A DNA stretch of 64,000 bases from Winogradskya consettensis (GTDB lineage Bacteria > Actinomycetota > Actinomycetes > Mycobacteriales > Micromonosporaceae): contig NZ_BOQP01000008.1 of assembly GCF_018332715.1 (NCBI RefSeq), positions 186,001 through 250,000 of the forward strand. The letters are read 5' to 3'. The stretch's first letter is position 1. Each line of letters opens with the position of its first letter. A program made the position numbers and the translations under genes. The notes beneath the pieces are model-generated. The model saw only the letters and a list, made by a program, of their open reading frames with translations, did not search any database and was not told the DNA's origin. Shown here one piece after another: positions 9,167 to 17,814 of this stretch.

Positions 9167-9876
9167 GGGGTGGCCGCCAGTTTCTTCAGCGCCTCGGCGG
9201 CGCCGGTGGTGAGGGGGTCGCCGTGGCCGGGCAGGATCGTGGTGACCGGCAGGGCTGACAGTTTGCGTACGGACAGCGCCGCCTGCCCGGGATCCGCGGT
9301 GTACTGAGGGTCCGCGCCGGCCAGCCCGTCCGTGGTGCGCAACGCGTCACCGGCCACGAGGGTGCCGGTGGACGGGTCGAACACGCTGATGTGCCCGGCG
9401 GTGTGTCCGGGCGTACCGATGATCTGCAGCCCGAAGACCTCGTCGCCGTCCTTGAGCCCGACCGGTGACTTCGCCGCCTTGATCCCGGCGACATCCGCGA
9501 CCCCGGCGTAGAACACGGCGTTGACCTGCGGTTCCACCCCGGCCAGCCCGCCCGCGTGGTCGCCGTGGTTGTGGGTGAGGATGACGTGCTTGACCTCGCC
9601 CCAGCCGCTGCCGGCAGCCGTGAGCGCCGAGCCGATCGCGTCGGCCGAGCCCGCGGTGCCGAGGTCGACCACCGCCGCCTCGTTCCCGCGGATCAGCAGA
9701 TAGGCCGACACGAAACTCAGGTTGACCCGCTGCCAGCCACCGGTGCCGCCGCTGCTGCTGCTGCTGCTGCTCGGTGCGGGCGCTGCGTTCTCCGGCTTCT
9801 CGGAGCAGCTGCCGAGCAACGCGACGCCCAGGACTCCGGAACCGGCGGTGAACAGGAGCCGACGGCGGGTGATCAT
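9163..9876 (-). CDS. Secreted metallo-beta-lactamase-fold hydrolase
   Basis: MBL-fold hydrolase of 237 residues, exported. The N-terminus TRRRLLFTAGSGVLGVALLGSC combines a Tat-like RRR with a lipobox-like LLGSC (Cys24) and is followed by a Ser-run linker (residues 36-42). The zinc motif is THNHGDHAGG (His102, His104, Asp106, His107), with further ligand candidates in GTPGHTAGH and LPGHGDP. The substrate is unknown; the set of motifs fits the broad glyoxalase-II/lactonase-like group rather than true beta-lactamases. ATG at 9876 is used because it starts the signal. It heads a two-gene operon with the TetR gene. Confidence 0.88.
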   Translation of the reverse strand: MITRRRLLFTAGSGVLGVALLGSCSEKPENAAPAPSSSSSSSGGTGGWQRVNLSFVSAYLLIRGNEAAVVDLGTAGSADAIGSALTAAGSGWGEVKHVILTHNHGDHAGGLAGVEPQVNAVFYAGVADVAGIKAAKSPVGLKDGDEVFGLQIIGTPGHTAGHISVFDPSTGTLVAGDALRTTDGLAGADPQYTADPGQAALSVRKLSALPVTTILPGHGDPLTTGAAEALKKLAATP

Positions 9877-9981
9877 GTCACCGAGTTTACGGCGTGCCGC
9901 GGGTTTTCCCCGCAACTGGCGGCCCGCCATCGCTGAACAGCGGCTGTATCGTGTGCCGCACGAGCGGGATGACAGATCGGG

Positions 9982-11280
9982 GTGACGACGGTGGCCCGAC
10001 CTGTTCCGGCGCAGGTTCTCGACCCCGCCCGCCTCGCCGCGGTCCGCCGGACGGGGCTGCTCGACACCGGCGCCGAGGAGCCGTTCGACCGGCTCACCGG
10101 GCTGACCGCGACGCTGCTGGAGACCCCCTTCGCGTTCGTGACGCTGGTCGACGAGAGCCGCTCGTTCTGGAAGAGCTGCATCGGGATCACCGCCACCGAC
10201 CCGGCGGACCGGCAGAACACCGTCGAGCAGTCCTTCTGCCAGTACGTCATCGGCGCCGCGGCCGAGGTCATCATCGAGGACGCCCGGACCGACGCGCGGA
10301 CGTACGACAATCCGTCGATCGACCTGATGGGTGTGGTGGCCTGGGCCGGCTTCCCGGTCTTCTCCGCCGACGGTCACGTCCTGGGCAGCTTCTGCGCCGT
10401 CGACACCGTGCCCCGCAGGTGGACCGCCCACGACGTCGAGGTGCTGCGGACCATGTCCCGGGCCGCCGCCGGGGAGATCGCCCTGCGCACGGCGCTGGAG
10501 GACGCGCAGAGCGCCGCCGACCGGGCCGAACGGTCGGCGCAGAAGGCGAACGCGCTGGCCCGGACCCTGCAGGAGAGCCTGTTGCCGGTGACGCTGCCGG
10601 AGATCCCCGGTGTCCAGGTCGCCGCCCGCTACCGGCGCGGCGCCGGGGGCGACGAGGTGCTCGGCGACTTTTACGACGTCTTCGCCTCCACCGGGGACAG
10701 CTGGTCCGCGGTAGTCGGCGACGTGTGCGGCAAGGGGCCGTTGGCGGCACGGGCGACTGCCCTCGCCCGCTACACCCTGCGGGCGGCGGCTGCCCGCTGT
10801 GCGGTGCCGAGCCGCAATCTGGCCACCCTGAACACCGCGCTGCGGGAGTGGGTGACGGTCGACAAGCCGTACCTCACCGCGGTTTACGCGACCCTGCGCC
10901 CGCACCCGCGGGGCTTCAGCGTCCGGGTCAGCTGCGGCGGCCATGACGCGGCCCTGATCCGGCGCGCCGACGGCACGGTCCGTGCATTGGGGCGGCACGG
11001 CCTGATCCTGGGCTGGCTCGACAACCCGCCCCTGCGTGACCAGCGTACGGTCCTGCACCCGGGCGACAGCCTGCTGCTCTACACCGACGGCGTGACCGAG
11101 GCCCGCCGCCCGTACGACCAGGAGTTCTTCGGTATCGACCGGCTGTGTCACCTGCTCGCGCAGACCCCTGCCAGGGACGCGGAAACCCTGGCCACGGCCA
11201 TCGAGACCGCGGTGGCCGGGCACAGCGACGGCCGCGCCGGCGACGACACGGCGATCCTGGTCCTGCACATCCCCGCCTGA
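9982..11280 (+). CDS. GAF domain-SpoIIE-type serine phosphatase
   Basis: Cytoplasmic signalling protein of 432 residues. An N-terminal GAF domain (about 10-170) includes TLVDESRSFWKSC and the HVLGSFCAVDT segment; a short coiled linker follows (to about 195), then a PP2C/SpoIIE phosphatase domain with GGDEVLGDFYDVF, VVGDVCGKGPLAA, GGHDAALI and GDDTAILVL, where the Asp residues bind Mn/Mg. Such proteins (RsbU class) dephosphorylate STAS anti-anti-sigma factors, and a STAS gene lies 286 bases downstream. GTG 9982 is used; GTG 9991, with a GGGG 8 bases upstream, is equally possible. The GAF ligand is unknown. Confidence 0.9.
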   Translation: MTTVARPVPAQVLDPARLAAVRRTGLLDTGAEEPFDRLTGLTATLLETPFAFVTLVDESRSFWKSCIGITATDPADRQNTVEQSFCQYVIGAAAEVIIEDARTDARTYDNPSIDLMGVVAWAGFPVFSADGHVLGSFCAVDTVPRRWTAHDVEVLRTMSRAAAGEIALRTALEDAQSAADRAERSAQKANALARTLQESLLPVTLPEIPGVQVAARYRRGAGGDEVLGDFYDVFASTGDSWSAVVGDVCGKGPLAARATALARYTLRAAAARCAVPSRNLATLNTALREWVTVDKPYLTAVYATLRPHPRGFSVRVSCGGHDAALIRRADGTVRALGRHGLILGWLDNPPLRDQRTVLHPGDSLLLYTDGVTEARRPYDQEFFGIDRLCHLLAQTPARDAETLATAIETAVAGHSDGRAGDDTAILVLHIPA

Positions 11281-11329
11281 GAGCCGGGTCTTTGCCCCGG
11301 AGCGATACCACCGCGGCGTCCCGTCCACC

Positions 11330-11548
11330 TTGAAGTCAGCGAGCATTGGACGTTCAGAGGACGGGGCGGGAAAATCTCTGTACTGGCTCGCAACCGGCGT
11401 CTGCATCGCGATCGGCCAGATCAGCACCGAGCTCTTCTCGATCCACTGGCTCGAATGGCTGCTCGACGGCGTCGGTGTCGTCCTGAATGCCGCGTCGATC
11501 GGTGACGGGTTCCGCGGCCTTGCCGGGCGCGTACCACGTTTGAAGTAG
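11330..11548 (+). CDS. Possible small membrane protein, hypothetical
   Basis: A 72-codon frame with a TTG start that lies alone between the phosphatase and the STAS gene. It reads as two hydrophobic stretches (around LYWLATGVCIAIGQI and WLEWLLDGVGVVLNAA) with a basic tail. There is no good ribosome site, and no family is recognised. Codon third-position GC is moderate. It is listed because the 286-base gap holds nothing else; it may be chance. Confidence 0.25.
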   Translation: MKSASIGRSEDGAGKSLYWLATGVCIAIGQISTELFSIHWLEWLLDGVGVVLNAASIGDGFRGLAGRVPRLK

Positions 11549-11566
11549 AAGGTTGACCGCGTTCGG

Positions 11567-12058
11567 ATGACGCGCCGGGGCCTTCGAGGGTGCATGCTCG
11601 TTCACGTGCTCCAGCAATCGCAGAGAACGGTCGCGGTGGTCCGCATCGGAGCGGGCGGTGATTTGCGCGCCCTGCCGGCGGCGACGAGTGGGACCGCGCG
11701 GCACGTGGTCGTGGATCTCTCGTCCGTGCGTACGGTCGATGCCGAAGGCCTGGCCCTGCTGGTCCGCGTGCGGCAGAAGGTCCGGCAGGATCATGGTGGG
11801 TGGTTGTGCCTGGCCGCGCCGTCGCGCCTGGTCCTCACGGTGCTGCACACCATGCGGCTGGAACGCGCGTTCCCCACCTTCGCCGACACCCCGGCCGCGC
11901 TCGCCTGGCTGCGCAGGGACGGCGAGACCGAGGCACCCCCGCCCCTGTGGACCGGGCTAGCCGATGCTCAGCAGGAGCTGCCGGGTCGGGGGCTCGGTGA
12001 GCGCCGCGACGGTGATCGGGTCAAGGGTGACGTAGAAAGCTTCCTGCGCCCGGCGTAG
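11567..12058 (+). CDS. STAS-domain protein (anti-anti-sigma factor-like)
   Basis: Protein of up to 163 residues whose core (about 15-115) is a STAS domain: HVVVDLSSVRTVDAEGLALLVRVRQ includes the conserved Asp-x-Ser region where SpoIIAA-type proteins carry the phosphorylatable Ser, followed by LVLTVLHTMRLERAFPTFAD. The phosphorylation Ser is replaced by DAEG at the usual D-S-x-G site, so regulation by phosphorylation is doubtful. A second start at 11594 (MLVHVL) is possible. The C-terminal 30 residues overlap the convergent nsrR-like gene by 102 bases. The nearby SpoIIE phosphatase suggests one partner-switching module (inference). Confidence 0.7.
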   Translation: MTRRGLRGCMLVHVLQQSQRTVAVVRIGAGGDLRALPAATSGTARHVVVDLSSVRTVDAEGLALLVRVRQKVRQDHGGWLCLAAPSRLVLTVLHTMRLERAFPTFADTPAALAWLRRDGETEAPPPLWTGLADAQQELPGRGLGERRDGDRVKGDVESFLRPA

Positions 12059-12385
12059 GGCTCCGCGCAGCCGGCACCCGCTGCGCAACGGGCAGGGGGC
12101 GGCCGGGTCGCCGTCGCAGTCGACGACCTCCGTGGCGCCCTCGAAGTCGCGCACGATCGCGCCGATCGACGCCGCAGCGGCCGTGGGGGAGAGGCGAAGG
12201 CCCCCGTTACGCCCGCGGACGGTGTCGAGCAGCCCCAGGTGCTGCAGGCGCTGGACCACCTTGGCCAGGTGGTGCCGGGGCACGTCGAGCGATGCGGCCA
12301 GCCCGTCGATGGTGAGCAGGCCGTCGTGGGTCGCGCCCATCATCAGGATGCGCAGGCCGATGTCGGTGGAGCGGTTCAGTCGCAC
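11957..12385 (-). CDS. nsrR: Rrf2-family iron-sulphur repressor, NsrR-like
   Basis: Transcription repressor of 142 residues that in its family senses nitric oxide through an iron-sulphur cluster. The winged-helix motif is LAASLDVPRHHLAKVVQRL (about 29-47) followed by GRNGGLRL. Three cysteines (90, 98, 104) sit in DCDGDPAAPCPLRSGCRL. Asp8 is present, which is the fourth cluster ligand in Streptomyces coelicolor NsrR together with three Cys. A candidate operator lies just upstream (12402-12424). No hmp flavohaemoglobin gene is nearby; the divergent neighbour is a lipase-like hydrolase. NsrR rather than IscR is favoured by Asp8 and the cysteine spacing. Confidence 0.85.
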   Translation of the reverse strand: MRLNRSTDIGLRILMMGATHDGLLTIDGLAASLDVPRHHLAKVVQRLQHLGLLDTVRGRNGGLRLSPTAAAASIGAIVRDFEGATEVVDCDGDPAAPCPLRSGCRLRGALRRAQEAFYVTLDPITVAALTEPPTRQLLLSIG

Positions 12386-12401
12386 GGTTTTACCCTACGC
12401 G

Positions 12402-12424
12402 AAGAGGCATGTGATACTCCTGTT
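12402..12424. promoter_or_regulatory. Candidate NsrR operator
   Basis: A 23-bp imperfect dyad between the divergent nsrR-like gene (start 12385) and the hydrolase gene (start 12448). The half-sites are AAGAGGCAT and, on the other strand, AACAGGAGTAT, around a GTG centre. From memory it resembles published Streptomyces NsrR boxes. It could control both genes. Confidence 0.45.
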
Positions 12425-12447
12425 TCACTTCTGCCCTGAGGACTTCA

Positions 12448-13407
12448 ATGCTTCGCTGGTCGCTCCGCATTCTCGCCGCGTTCCTGACCCTGATCGTGCT
12501 GGCCGTCGGCACGATCTACGTCTGGCCACTGGGCAGCGACCACCTCACCCACGCGGACGCCGCCACGCTGTCCTTCACGGACGCGCAGGCCAGGGCGACC
12601 CAGGAGGTCACCCGGGACACCGGCGACGCGACGGTCCAGCCGGAATGCCGGACCAAGGCCCTGATTCACGAGAACCGTACGCCCGGAGCCGTCCTGATGC
12701 TCCACGGCTACACCGACTGCCCCGTCCAGTTCGGCGCCCTCGCCCAGCTCTACTACGACCAGGGCTACAACGTTTTCGTGCCCCGCGCTCCCCGCCACGG
12801 CGTCACCGACCTCAACGCCCACACCGGCCTGCACGCCGATGAGCTCGTGGACTACGCCGACGACGCGCTGACCGTGACGGCCGGCCTGGGTGACGAGGCC
12901 GGCGTGGTCGGCATCTCCGGTGGCGGCGTCCTGGCCACCTGGCTCGCCGATTACCGCCCGGACGCGGTCGCGCGCCTGCTCACGCTCTCACCGTTCTACT
13001 CCCCGGCCGCGTCCCAGGCCCCGAGCTGGCAGATCAAACCGCTGATGGTGCTCTACGGGAACAGGTTGCTGCCGGATCACATCAACAGCCAGGGCTTCTC
13101 GTACGCCGCCCTGTCGCAGTACCTCCGGATCGCGCGCAACTACCCGAAGAACCCCCGCAACGCCTCCCTCAAGTCGGTCGCCGTGGTGACCTCGGCCGGC
13201 GACACGTACATCGACCTGACCCGTGCCACCGCGATCCCCGGCGACCTGGCCAGGGCGAACGGCCTGAAGCTCGCGGCGTACGAGATCCCCGGTTCCTGGA
13301 ACGTCGGCCACGACACCGCCGACCCCGCGGGCCTGGGCACGCACGCCGCCGAACTCCAGCGCGCCTACCTCGATCTCTACGAGGGCAGAACCCCGGCATT
13401 GCCGTAG
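12448..13407 (+). CDS. Membrane-anchored alpha/beta hydrolase (lipase-like)
   Basis: Serine hydrolase of 319 residues with one N-terminal membrane helix (about 5-27, LRILAAFLTLIVLAVGTIYVW), so it is anchored with the catalytic domain outside. Sequence marks are the oxyanion region LMLHGYTDCP and the nucleophile elbow GISGGG (Ser157); the catalytic His is likely in NVGHDTAD near the end. It looks like a monoacylglycerol-lipase/serine-aminopeptidase type enzyme; the substrate is unknown. It is divergent from the nsrR-like gene and shares its upstream dyad. The last 31 bases overlap the convergent araD gene. Confidence 0.85.
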   Translation: MLRWSLRILAAFLTLIVLAVGTIYVWPLGSDHLTHADAATLSFTDAQARATQEVTRDTGDATVQPECRTKALIHENRTPGAVLMLHGYTDCPVQFGALAQLYYDQGYNVFVPRAPRHGVTDLNAHTGLHADELVDYADDALTVTAGLGDEAGVVGISGGGVLATWLADYRPDAVARLLTLSPFYSPAASQAPSWQIKPLMVLYGNRLLPDHINSQGFSYAALSQYLRIARNYPKNPRNASLKSVAVVTSAGDTYIDLTRATAIPGDLARANGLKLAAYEIPGSWNVGHDTADPAGLGTHAAELQRAYLDLYEGRTPALP

Positions 13408-14096
13408 TACGCCCCCGGGCCGTGCTTACGCTTGAAGTGCCGCTCCTGCAGATGCGCCGGGGTGCTCGCGTTCGGGTTCAGCGCCAGCGTCTTGAGCGCC
13501 ATCTCGGCGACCTTCTCGATGATGATCGCGTACTCGATCGACTTCACCGGCGTAGCACCCCAGGTGAACGGGCCGTGGTTGGCAGCCAGCGCTCCCGGCA
13601 TGCCAACCGCGTCCTCGTCCCCGCCGACCAGCTCGATGAGCGCCTTCCCGGTGTTCAACTCGTAATCGGTCGCGCACTCCTCGGGCGTCAACTGCCGCGC
13701 CACCCCGACCGGCCCGCTGAACGAGTCGGCATGCGTCGTCCCCAGCACCGGGATGTCGAGCCCGGCCTGGGCGAACGCCACCGCGTTCGTCGAATGGGTG
13801 TGCGTCACCCCGCCGATCGACGACCACTGCAGGTAGAACGCCCGGTGGGTCTCGCTGTCCACCGACGGCCGGAGCTCCCCGCCCAGCACCTTCCCGGTCG
13901 CCAGGTCCACCGGGACCAGCATCTCCTCGGTCAGCTCCGAGTAGGCCACCCCGGAGGGCTTGATCAGGTAAAGCCCCGCCTCACGGTCCACGCCGCTGAC
14001 GTTTCCCCAGGTCAGGGCGGCAAGACCCGCCTCGGGAATCATGAGATTGGCGCGAAGCACCGCCTGCCGAAGCGCACTGGATCCGTAACTGCTCAT
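13377..14096 (-). CDS. araD: L-ribulose-5-phosphate 4-epimerase
   Basis: Class II aldolase-family epimerase of 239 residues converting L-ribulose 5-phosphate to D-xylulose 5-phosphate, the last step of L-arabinose catabolism. Visible motifs are WGNVSGVDREAG, IKPSGVAY, the zinc ligands in THTHS, the long GTTHADSFSGPVG, and ANHGPFTWG. Length and termini (ending AYYGNAG) match the family. araA and araB are not in this window. A 14-bp LacI-type operator identical to the one before the GH51 arabinofuranosidase sits 8 bases upstream of the start, tying it to arabinan use. Confidence 0.93.
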   Translation of the reverse strand: MSSYGSSALRQAVLRANLMIPEAGLAALTWGNVSGVDREAGLYLIKPSGVAYSELTEEMLVPVDLATGKVLGGELRPSVDSETHRAFYLQWSSIGGVTHTHSTNAVAFAQAGLDIPVLGTTHADSFSGPVGVARQLTPEECATDYELNTGKALIELVGGDEDAVGMPGALAANHGPFTWGATPVKSIEYAIIIEKVAEMALKTLALNPNASTPAHLQERHFKRKHGPGAYYGNAGVLPS

Positions 14097-14103
14097 GGCG
14101 GGA

Positions 14104-14117
14104 TGTTAACGCTCACA
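14104..14117. promoter_or_regulatory. LacI-type operator, arabinose class
   Basis: TGTTAACGCTCACA, an imperfect palindrome directly before the araD start on the minus strand. The same 14 bases occur once more in the window, at 26976-26989 before the secreted GH51 arabinofuranosidase. Centred so close to the start codon, it should overlap the transcription start. Confidence 0.65.
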
Positions 14118-14212
14118 CGCGCGGAACGCTCCCGATGGCATCACCTGAATTCGCAGAGATCGCGTGTCTTCGATGCCTATGCGGTGGATCTAGAGGCAGT
14201 AGCCTGTGATGT

Positions 14213-15040
14213 ATGGACATGCTTCGACGTGTGCGCAGGGCGACCACGCTGACGGCCGCCGTTCTGCTGGCGGGGATCGGGCTCGCCGGCTGTGCCAAGG
14301 AGGACACCGGGGGCACCACTGCTTCCGGCGTCTCACTGGTCAAGGCCGGAGTGCTCACCACCTGCACGCACCTTCCCTACGCGCCGTTCCAGGCGAAGGA
14401 CGAGACCGGCAAGGTGGTCGGCTTCGATGTCGCGCTCATCGACCTGGTCGCTGCGAAGCTGGGTGTCAAGCAGGAGATCGTGGACACACCGTTCGAGGGC
14501 ATCAAGTCCGGGTCCGACCTCAACGCCGGCAAGTGCGACGTCGCCGCGGCCGGCATGACCATCACCGATGAGCGTAAGCAGGTGCTGGATTTCTCGGCAC
14601 CGTACTTCGACGCGACCCAGGCGCTCGCCGTGCTCACCGGCAGCCAGGTCAAGACGCTGGAGGAGCTCAAGGGCAAGCGCCTCGGCGTGCAGGGTGGCAC
14701 CACCGGTGAGGATTACATCAAGACCCAGGTGAAGGACAAGAGCCTCGACATCGAGGTCGTCTCGTACAAGGACCTCGCCGCGCTGCAGCAGGCCCTGGCC
14801 ACCAACCAGATCGCCGCGGCCGTCAACGACCTGCCGGTCTGGAACGAGTACATCCGGGCCAACCCCGCCAAGATCGTCGTCGCGGCCGGGTTCGACACCG
14901 GTGAGCAGTACGGTTTCGCCGTCAAGAAGGGCAACGCGGCGCTGCTCAAGACCGTTGACGAGGCCCTGGCGGCGGCCCGGTCCGACGGGACGTACGACAA
15001 GATCTACACGAACTGGATCGGCGAGAAGCCGGCGAGCTGA
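14213..15040 (+). CDS. Amino-acid ABC transporter substrate-binding lipoprotein
   Basis: Periplasmic-type binding protein family 3, 275 residues, lipobox LAGC with Cys27. Family marks are LTTCTHLPYAPFQAKDETGKVVGFDVALIDLVA, where the polar-amino-acid pocket starts, CDVAAAGMTITDERKQVLDFSAPY and GVQGGTTGEDYI. It should bind a polar or charged amino acid (glutamine, glutamate or cystine class); the sequence does not say which. The stop overlaps the next ATG (TGATG at 15038-15042), so it forms an operon with the permease and ATPase genes. Confidence 0.92.
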   Translation: MDMLRRVRRATTLTAAVLLAGIGLAGCAKEDTGGTTASGVSLVKAGVLTTCTHLPYAPFQAKDETGKVVGFDVALIDLVAAKLGVKQEIVDTPFEGIKSGSDLNAGKCDVAAAGMTITDERKQVLDFSAPYFDATQALAVLTGSQVKTLEELKGKRLGVQGGTTGEDYIKTQVKDKSLDIEVVSYKDLAALQQALATNQIAAAVNDLPVWNEYIRANPAKIVVAAGFDTGEQYGFAVKKGNAALLKTVDEALAAARSDGTYDKIYTNWIGEKPAS

Positions 15041-15834
15041 TGAAGCTGAGTCGTCGCCGGCGGCAGCGGATCGCGCGGATCGGCGGATACGTCGTCTTCG
15101 CGCTGGTGCTCCTGGCCGTGGCCGGCTCCGCGGACTGGGGCCGGCTGTCCGAGGCGTTCTTCCGGCTCGACGTCGCCGGCAGCATGTTCCCCGAGGCCAT
15201 CACGATCGCGCTGCGCAACACGGTCGCGTACACGTTGCTGGCCTTCGTCTTCGGTCTGTCGGTCGGACTGGTCCTCGCGCTGATGCGGCTGTCGTCGATC
15301 GGGCCGTATCGCTGGCTGGCGACCGCCTACATCGAGCTGTTCCGCGGGCTGCCGGCGCTGCTGGTGTTGTTCATGGTCGGTTACGGCGTGCCGCTGGCCT
15401 TCCCCGACCGGGAGATCCCCGGCGGCGTCTACGGCTCGGTCACGGTCGGGCTCGGCCTGACCGCCGCCGCGTACATGGCCGAGACCATCCGCGCCGGCAT
15501 CCAGGCGGTGCCCCGCGGGCAGCTGGAAGCGGCCCGCACGCTCGGCATGTCGCACACCCGCGCGATGATCTCCATCGTGCTGCCGCAGGCGTTCCGCATC
15601 GTGATCCCACCGCTGACCAACGAGATCATCCTCCTTACCAAGGACACCTCCCTGGTGTACGTCCTGGGCGTCACGTCCACGACCATCGAACTGACCAAAT
15701 TCGCCGGTGACTCGCTCAACACCCGCGTCAACCCGACCCCGCTGGTGGTGGCCGGCCTGCTCTACCTGGTGGTCACCCTGCCGTTGTCGCAGCTGGTGCG
15801 CGGGCTGGAACGCCGGGCGGCGAGGGAGAGATGA
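15040..15834 (+). CDS. Amino-acid ABC transporter permease (HisM/GlnP type)
   Basis: Permease of 264 residues. It has an N-terminal helix, then the conserved [38 protein letters not shown], and the EAA loop [26 protein letters not shown] that docks the ATPase. [14 protein letters not shown] is diagnostic of the polar-amino-acid class. Coupled at both ends (TGATG upstream, ATGA downstream at 15831-15834). A single permease suggests a homodimer. Confidence 0.92.
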   Translation: MKLSRRRRQRIARIGGYVVFALVLLAVAGSADWGRLSEAFFRLDVAGSMFPEAITIALRNTVAYTLLAFVFGLSVGLVLALMRLSSIGPYRWLATAYIELFRGLPALLVLFMVGYGVPLAFPDREIPGGVYGSVTVGLGLTAAAYMAETIRAGIQAVPRGQLEAARTLGMSHTRAMISIVLPQAFRIVIPPLTNEIILLTKDTSLVYVLGVTSTTIELTKFAGDSLNTRVNPTPLVVAGLLYLVVTLPLSQLVRGLERRAARER

Positions 15835-16649
15835 CCACGATGTCCACCATCGAGATCAGCGGCCTGCACAAGTCGTTCGGCACCCTGGAGGTCCTGCGCG
15901 GCATCGACCTGGCCGTCGAACCGGGTGAGGTCGTCTGCGTCATCGGCCCGTCCGGCTCCGGCAAGTCCACGCTGCTGCGCTGCGTCAACCTGCTCGAGGA
16001 ACCGACCTCCGGCACGATCCGGGTGGCTGGCGTCGAGGTCACCGACCCGGATTGCGACATCGACGCCGTACGCCGCGGTATCGGCATGGTCTTCCAGCAG
16101 TTCAACCTGTTCGGCCATCTGACCGTCCGGGAGAACGTCACCATCGCCCAGCGCCGGGTCCTCAAACGCAACCGAGCCGAAGCCGCCCGGGTGGCGACGG
16201 AGAACCTCGCCCGCGTCGGCCTCACGGACAAGGCCGACGCCTACCCGGCCCAGCTGTCCGGCGGCCAGCAGCAGCGGGTCGCCATCGCCCGTGCGTTGTC
16301 CATGGACCCGCAGCTGATGCTCTTCGACGAGCCGACCAGCGCACTGGATCCCGAACTGGTCGGGGAGGTGCTCGCGGTCATGCGGGGCCTGGCCGCCGAG
16401 GGCATGACCATGCTGGTGGTGACCCACGAGATGGCCTTCGCCCGCGAGGTGGCCTCCCGAGTCGTGTTCATGGACGCCGGCGTGATCGTCGAGCAGGGCC
16501 CACCCGCACGGGTGTTCGGCGAACCCCGGGAGGACCGCACCCGCGAATTCCTGCACCGGGTCCTGGAACCCACCCGGGTCAGCGAAACCGAGATCGGCGC
16601 CCACCTGCCTGGCAACCGTGGCAGCGGCACCGACGACCCTGATCCTTGA
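15831..16649 (+). CDS. Amino-acid ABC transporter ATP-binding protein
   Basis: ATPase subunit of 272 residues, class GlnQ/HisP. Walker A is GPSGSGKST (39-47), Q-loop FQQFNLF (88-94), signature LSGGQ (142-146), Walker B LMLFDEP (162-168), H-loop VVTHEMAF. It powers the importer formed with the two preceding genes. The last ~25 residues, after [10 protein letters not shown], are a variable Gly/Asp-rich tail. It ends 25 bases before the convergent LacI gene. Confidence 0.94.
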   Translation: MTTMSTIEISGLHKSFGTLEVLRGIDLAVEPGEVVCVIGPSGSGKSTLLRCVNLLEEPTSGTIRVAGVEVTDPDCDIDAVRRGIGMVFQQFNLFGHLTVRENVTIAQRRVLKRNRAEAARVATENLARVGLTDKADAYPAQLSGGQQQRVAIARALSMDPQLMLFDEPTSALDPELVGEVLAVMRGLAAEGMTMLVVTHEMAFAREVASRVVFMDAGVIVEQGPPARVFGEPREDRTREFLHRVLEPTRVSETEIGAHLPGNRGSGTDDPDP

Positions 16650-16674
16650 TCGATGCGGAACCGGCGGCATGGCG

Positions 16675-17703
16675 TCAGGCAGAGGTTCGCCAGACGACCG
16701 GGGAATCCAGCAGAATGGATTCCGGGACGGGGTCCTTGCCGCGGAGCTGGAGCAGGACGAGTTCGGCGGCGTTGCGGCCGACGTCGCGGGCGGGCTGGTG
16801 GACGGTGGAGAGTGGGGGCTGGGTTCGCAGGGCCCAGGAGCTGTCGTCGAAGCCGACGATGCCCACGTCCTCCGGCACCCGGCGGCCCGCCTCGCGCAGC
16901 GATTCGAGCGCGCCGGCTGCCACCGCGTCCGATGCGGCGAAAACCCCGTCGATGAGCGGCTCGCGGTCCAGGAGCGCCCGCATGCCCTTCACGCCGTACG
17001 CGTAGTCGTAGAGCGGAATCTCCGCCACCAGCGCCGGGTCGAAGTGGGAGCCGAGCGCTTCGCGGAAGCCGGTGAGCCGGTCCGCGCCTGAATCCCGGTC
17101 GAGGGCGGCTGCGATCATGCCGATGCGGCGGCGGCCGGTGGCCAGGAGGCGTGCGGTGATCGCGCGGGCCGAGCCGGTGTTGTCTATGCCGACGTAGGGG
17201 ATGCCACGGTCGAGGTCCGGTGGGTGACCGACGAAGCAGGCCGGGAGTCCGATCTGGGCGATCAGCCGGGTGATCGGGTCGTGCGAGCGTGCCGAGACGA
17301 TGATCGCGCCGTCGACGAAGCCGCCGCTGAGGTAGCGCGACACGCGCTGGGTGTCGCGGTCCGAGTCGATGACCAGGCTGACCATCTGCTGGTCGGCCAG
17401 GGACAGGATCTCGTTGGCACCGATCATGATCGCGCCGATGTTCGGATCCTCCAGCAGCAGCGCCGGATCCTCGAGGGCTATGAACCCGATGGCCTGCGAC
17501 CGCCTGCGCGCCAGGTTGCGTGCCGCGGTGTTCGGGACGTAACCGACCATCGCGATGGCGGCCTCGATCGCCGTCCGGGCATCCGCCGAGACGTAACCGC
17601 CGTTCAGGACACGGTTGACCGTGCCACGGGACACGCCGGCCGCCGCGGCGACGTCGTGCACCGTGGCCCGTCGAGGAGTCCCGGGTCCGGCCACACCAAC
17701 CAC
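16675..17703 (-). CDS. LacI-family transcriptional regulator (likely galactoside)
   Basis: Repressor of about 342 residues. The helix-turn-helix and hinge read TVHDVAAAAGVSRGTVNRVLNGG, with Asn in place of the common Ser of TVSRVLN; YVPNTAARNLARRRSQ is the hinge/dimer helix. The sugar-binding domain ends with VGIVGFDDSSWALRTQPPLSTVHQP. The frame stays open into upstream GC-rich repeats, but GTG 17703 (or GTG 17694) gives the family length. It is divergent from the GH42 gene, and two 18-bp palindromes lie in that gene's promoter, so it is the best candidate repressor of the beta-galactosidase operon and responds to a galactoside (inference). Confidence 0.88.
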   Translation of the reverse strand: MVGVAGPGTPRRATVHDVAAAAGVSRGTVNRVLNGGYVSADARTAIEAAIAMVGYVPNTAARNLARRRSQAIGFIALEDPALLLEDPNIGAIMIGANEILSLADQQMVSLVIDSDRDTQRVSRYLSGGFVDGAIIVSARSHDPITRLIAQIGLPACFVGHPPDLDRGIPYVGIDNTGSARAITARLLATGRRRIGMIAAALDRDSGADRLTGFREALGSHFDPALVAEIPLYDYAYGVKGMRALLDREPLIDGVFAASDAVAAGALESLREAGRRVPEDVGIVGFDDSSWALRTQPPLSTVHQPARDVGRNAAELVLLQLRGKDPVPESILLDSPVVWRTSA

Positions 17704-17740
17704 ATTACGTGCCGGCCACCCACCCTCCACCTCCCGGCCA

Positions 17741-17800
17741 CCCGCCACGGTGATCGGCCACCCGCCACGGTGATCGGCCACTCGCCACGGTGATCGGCCA
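17741..17800. repeat. Tandem repeat, three 20-bp units
   Basis: Three near-identical copies of CCCGCCACGGTGATCGGCCA head to tail (one C-to-T change in the third), just upstream of the LacI gene start. They are not palindromic and carry no promoter-like hexamers. Function unknown. Confidence 0.8.
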
Positions 17801-17814
17801 CTCCGGGCGAAGCA

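Noticed and set aside
9163..11595. Extension of the metallo-hydrolase frame upstream to 11595
   Set aside because: The ATG at 9876 begins a Tat/lipoprotein-like signal; the upstream part is antisense to the GAF-SpoIIE phosphatase gene.
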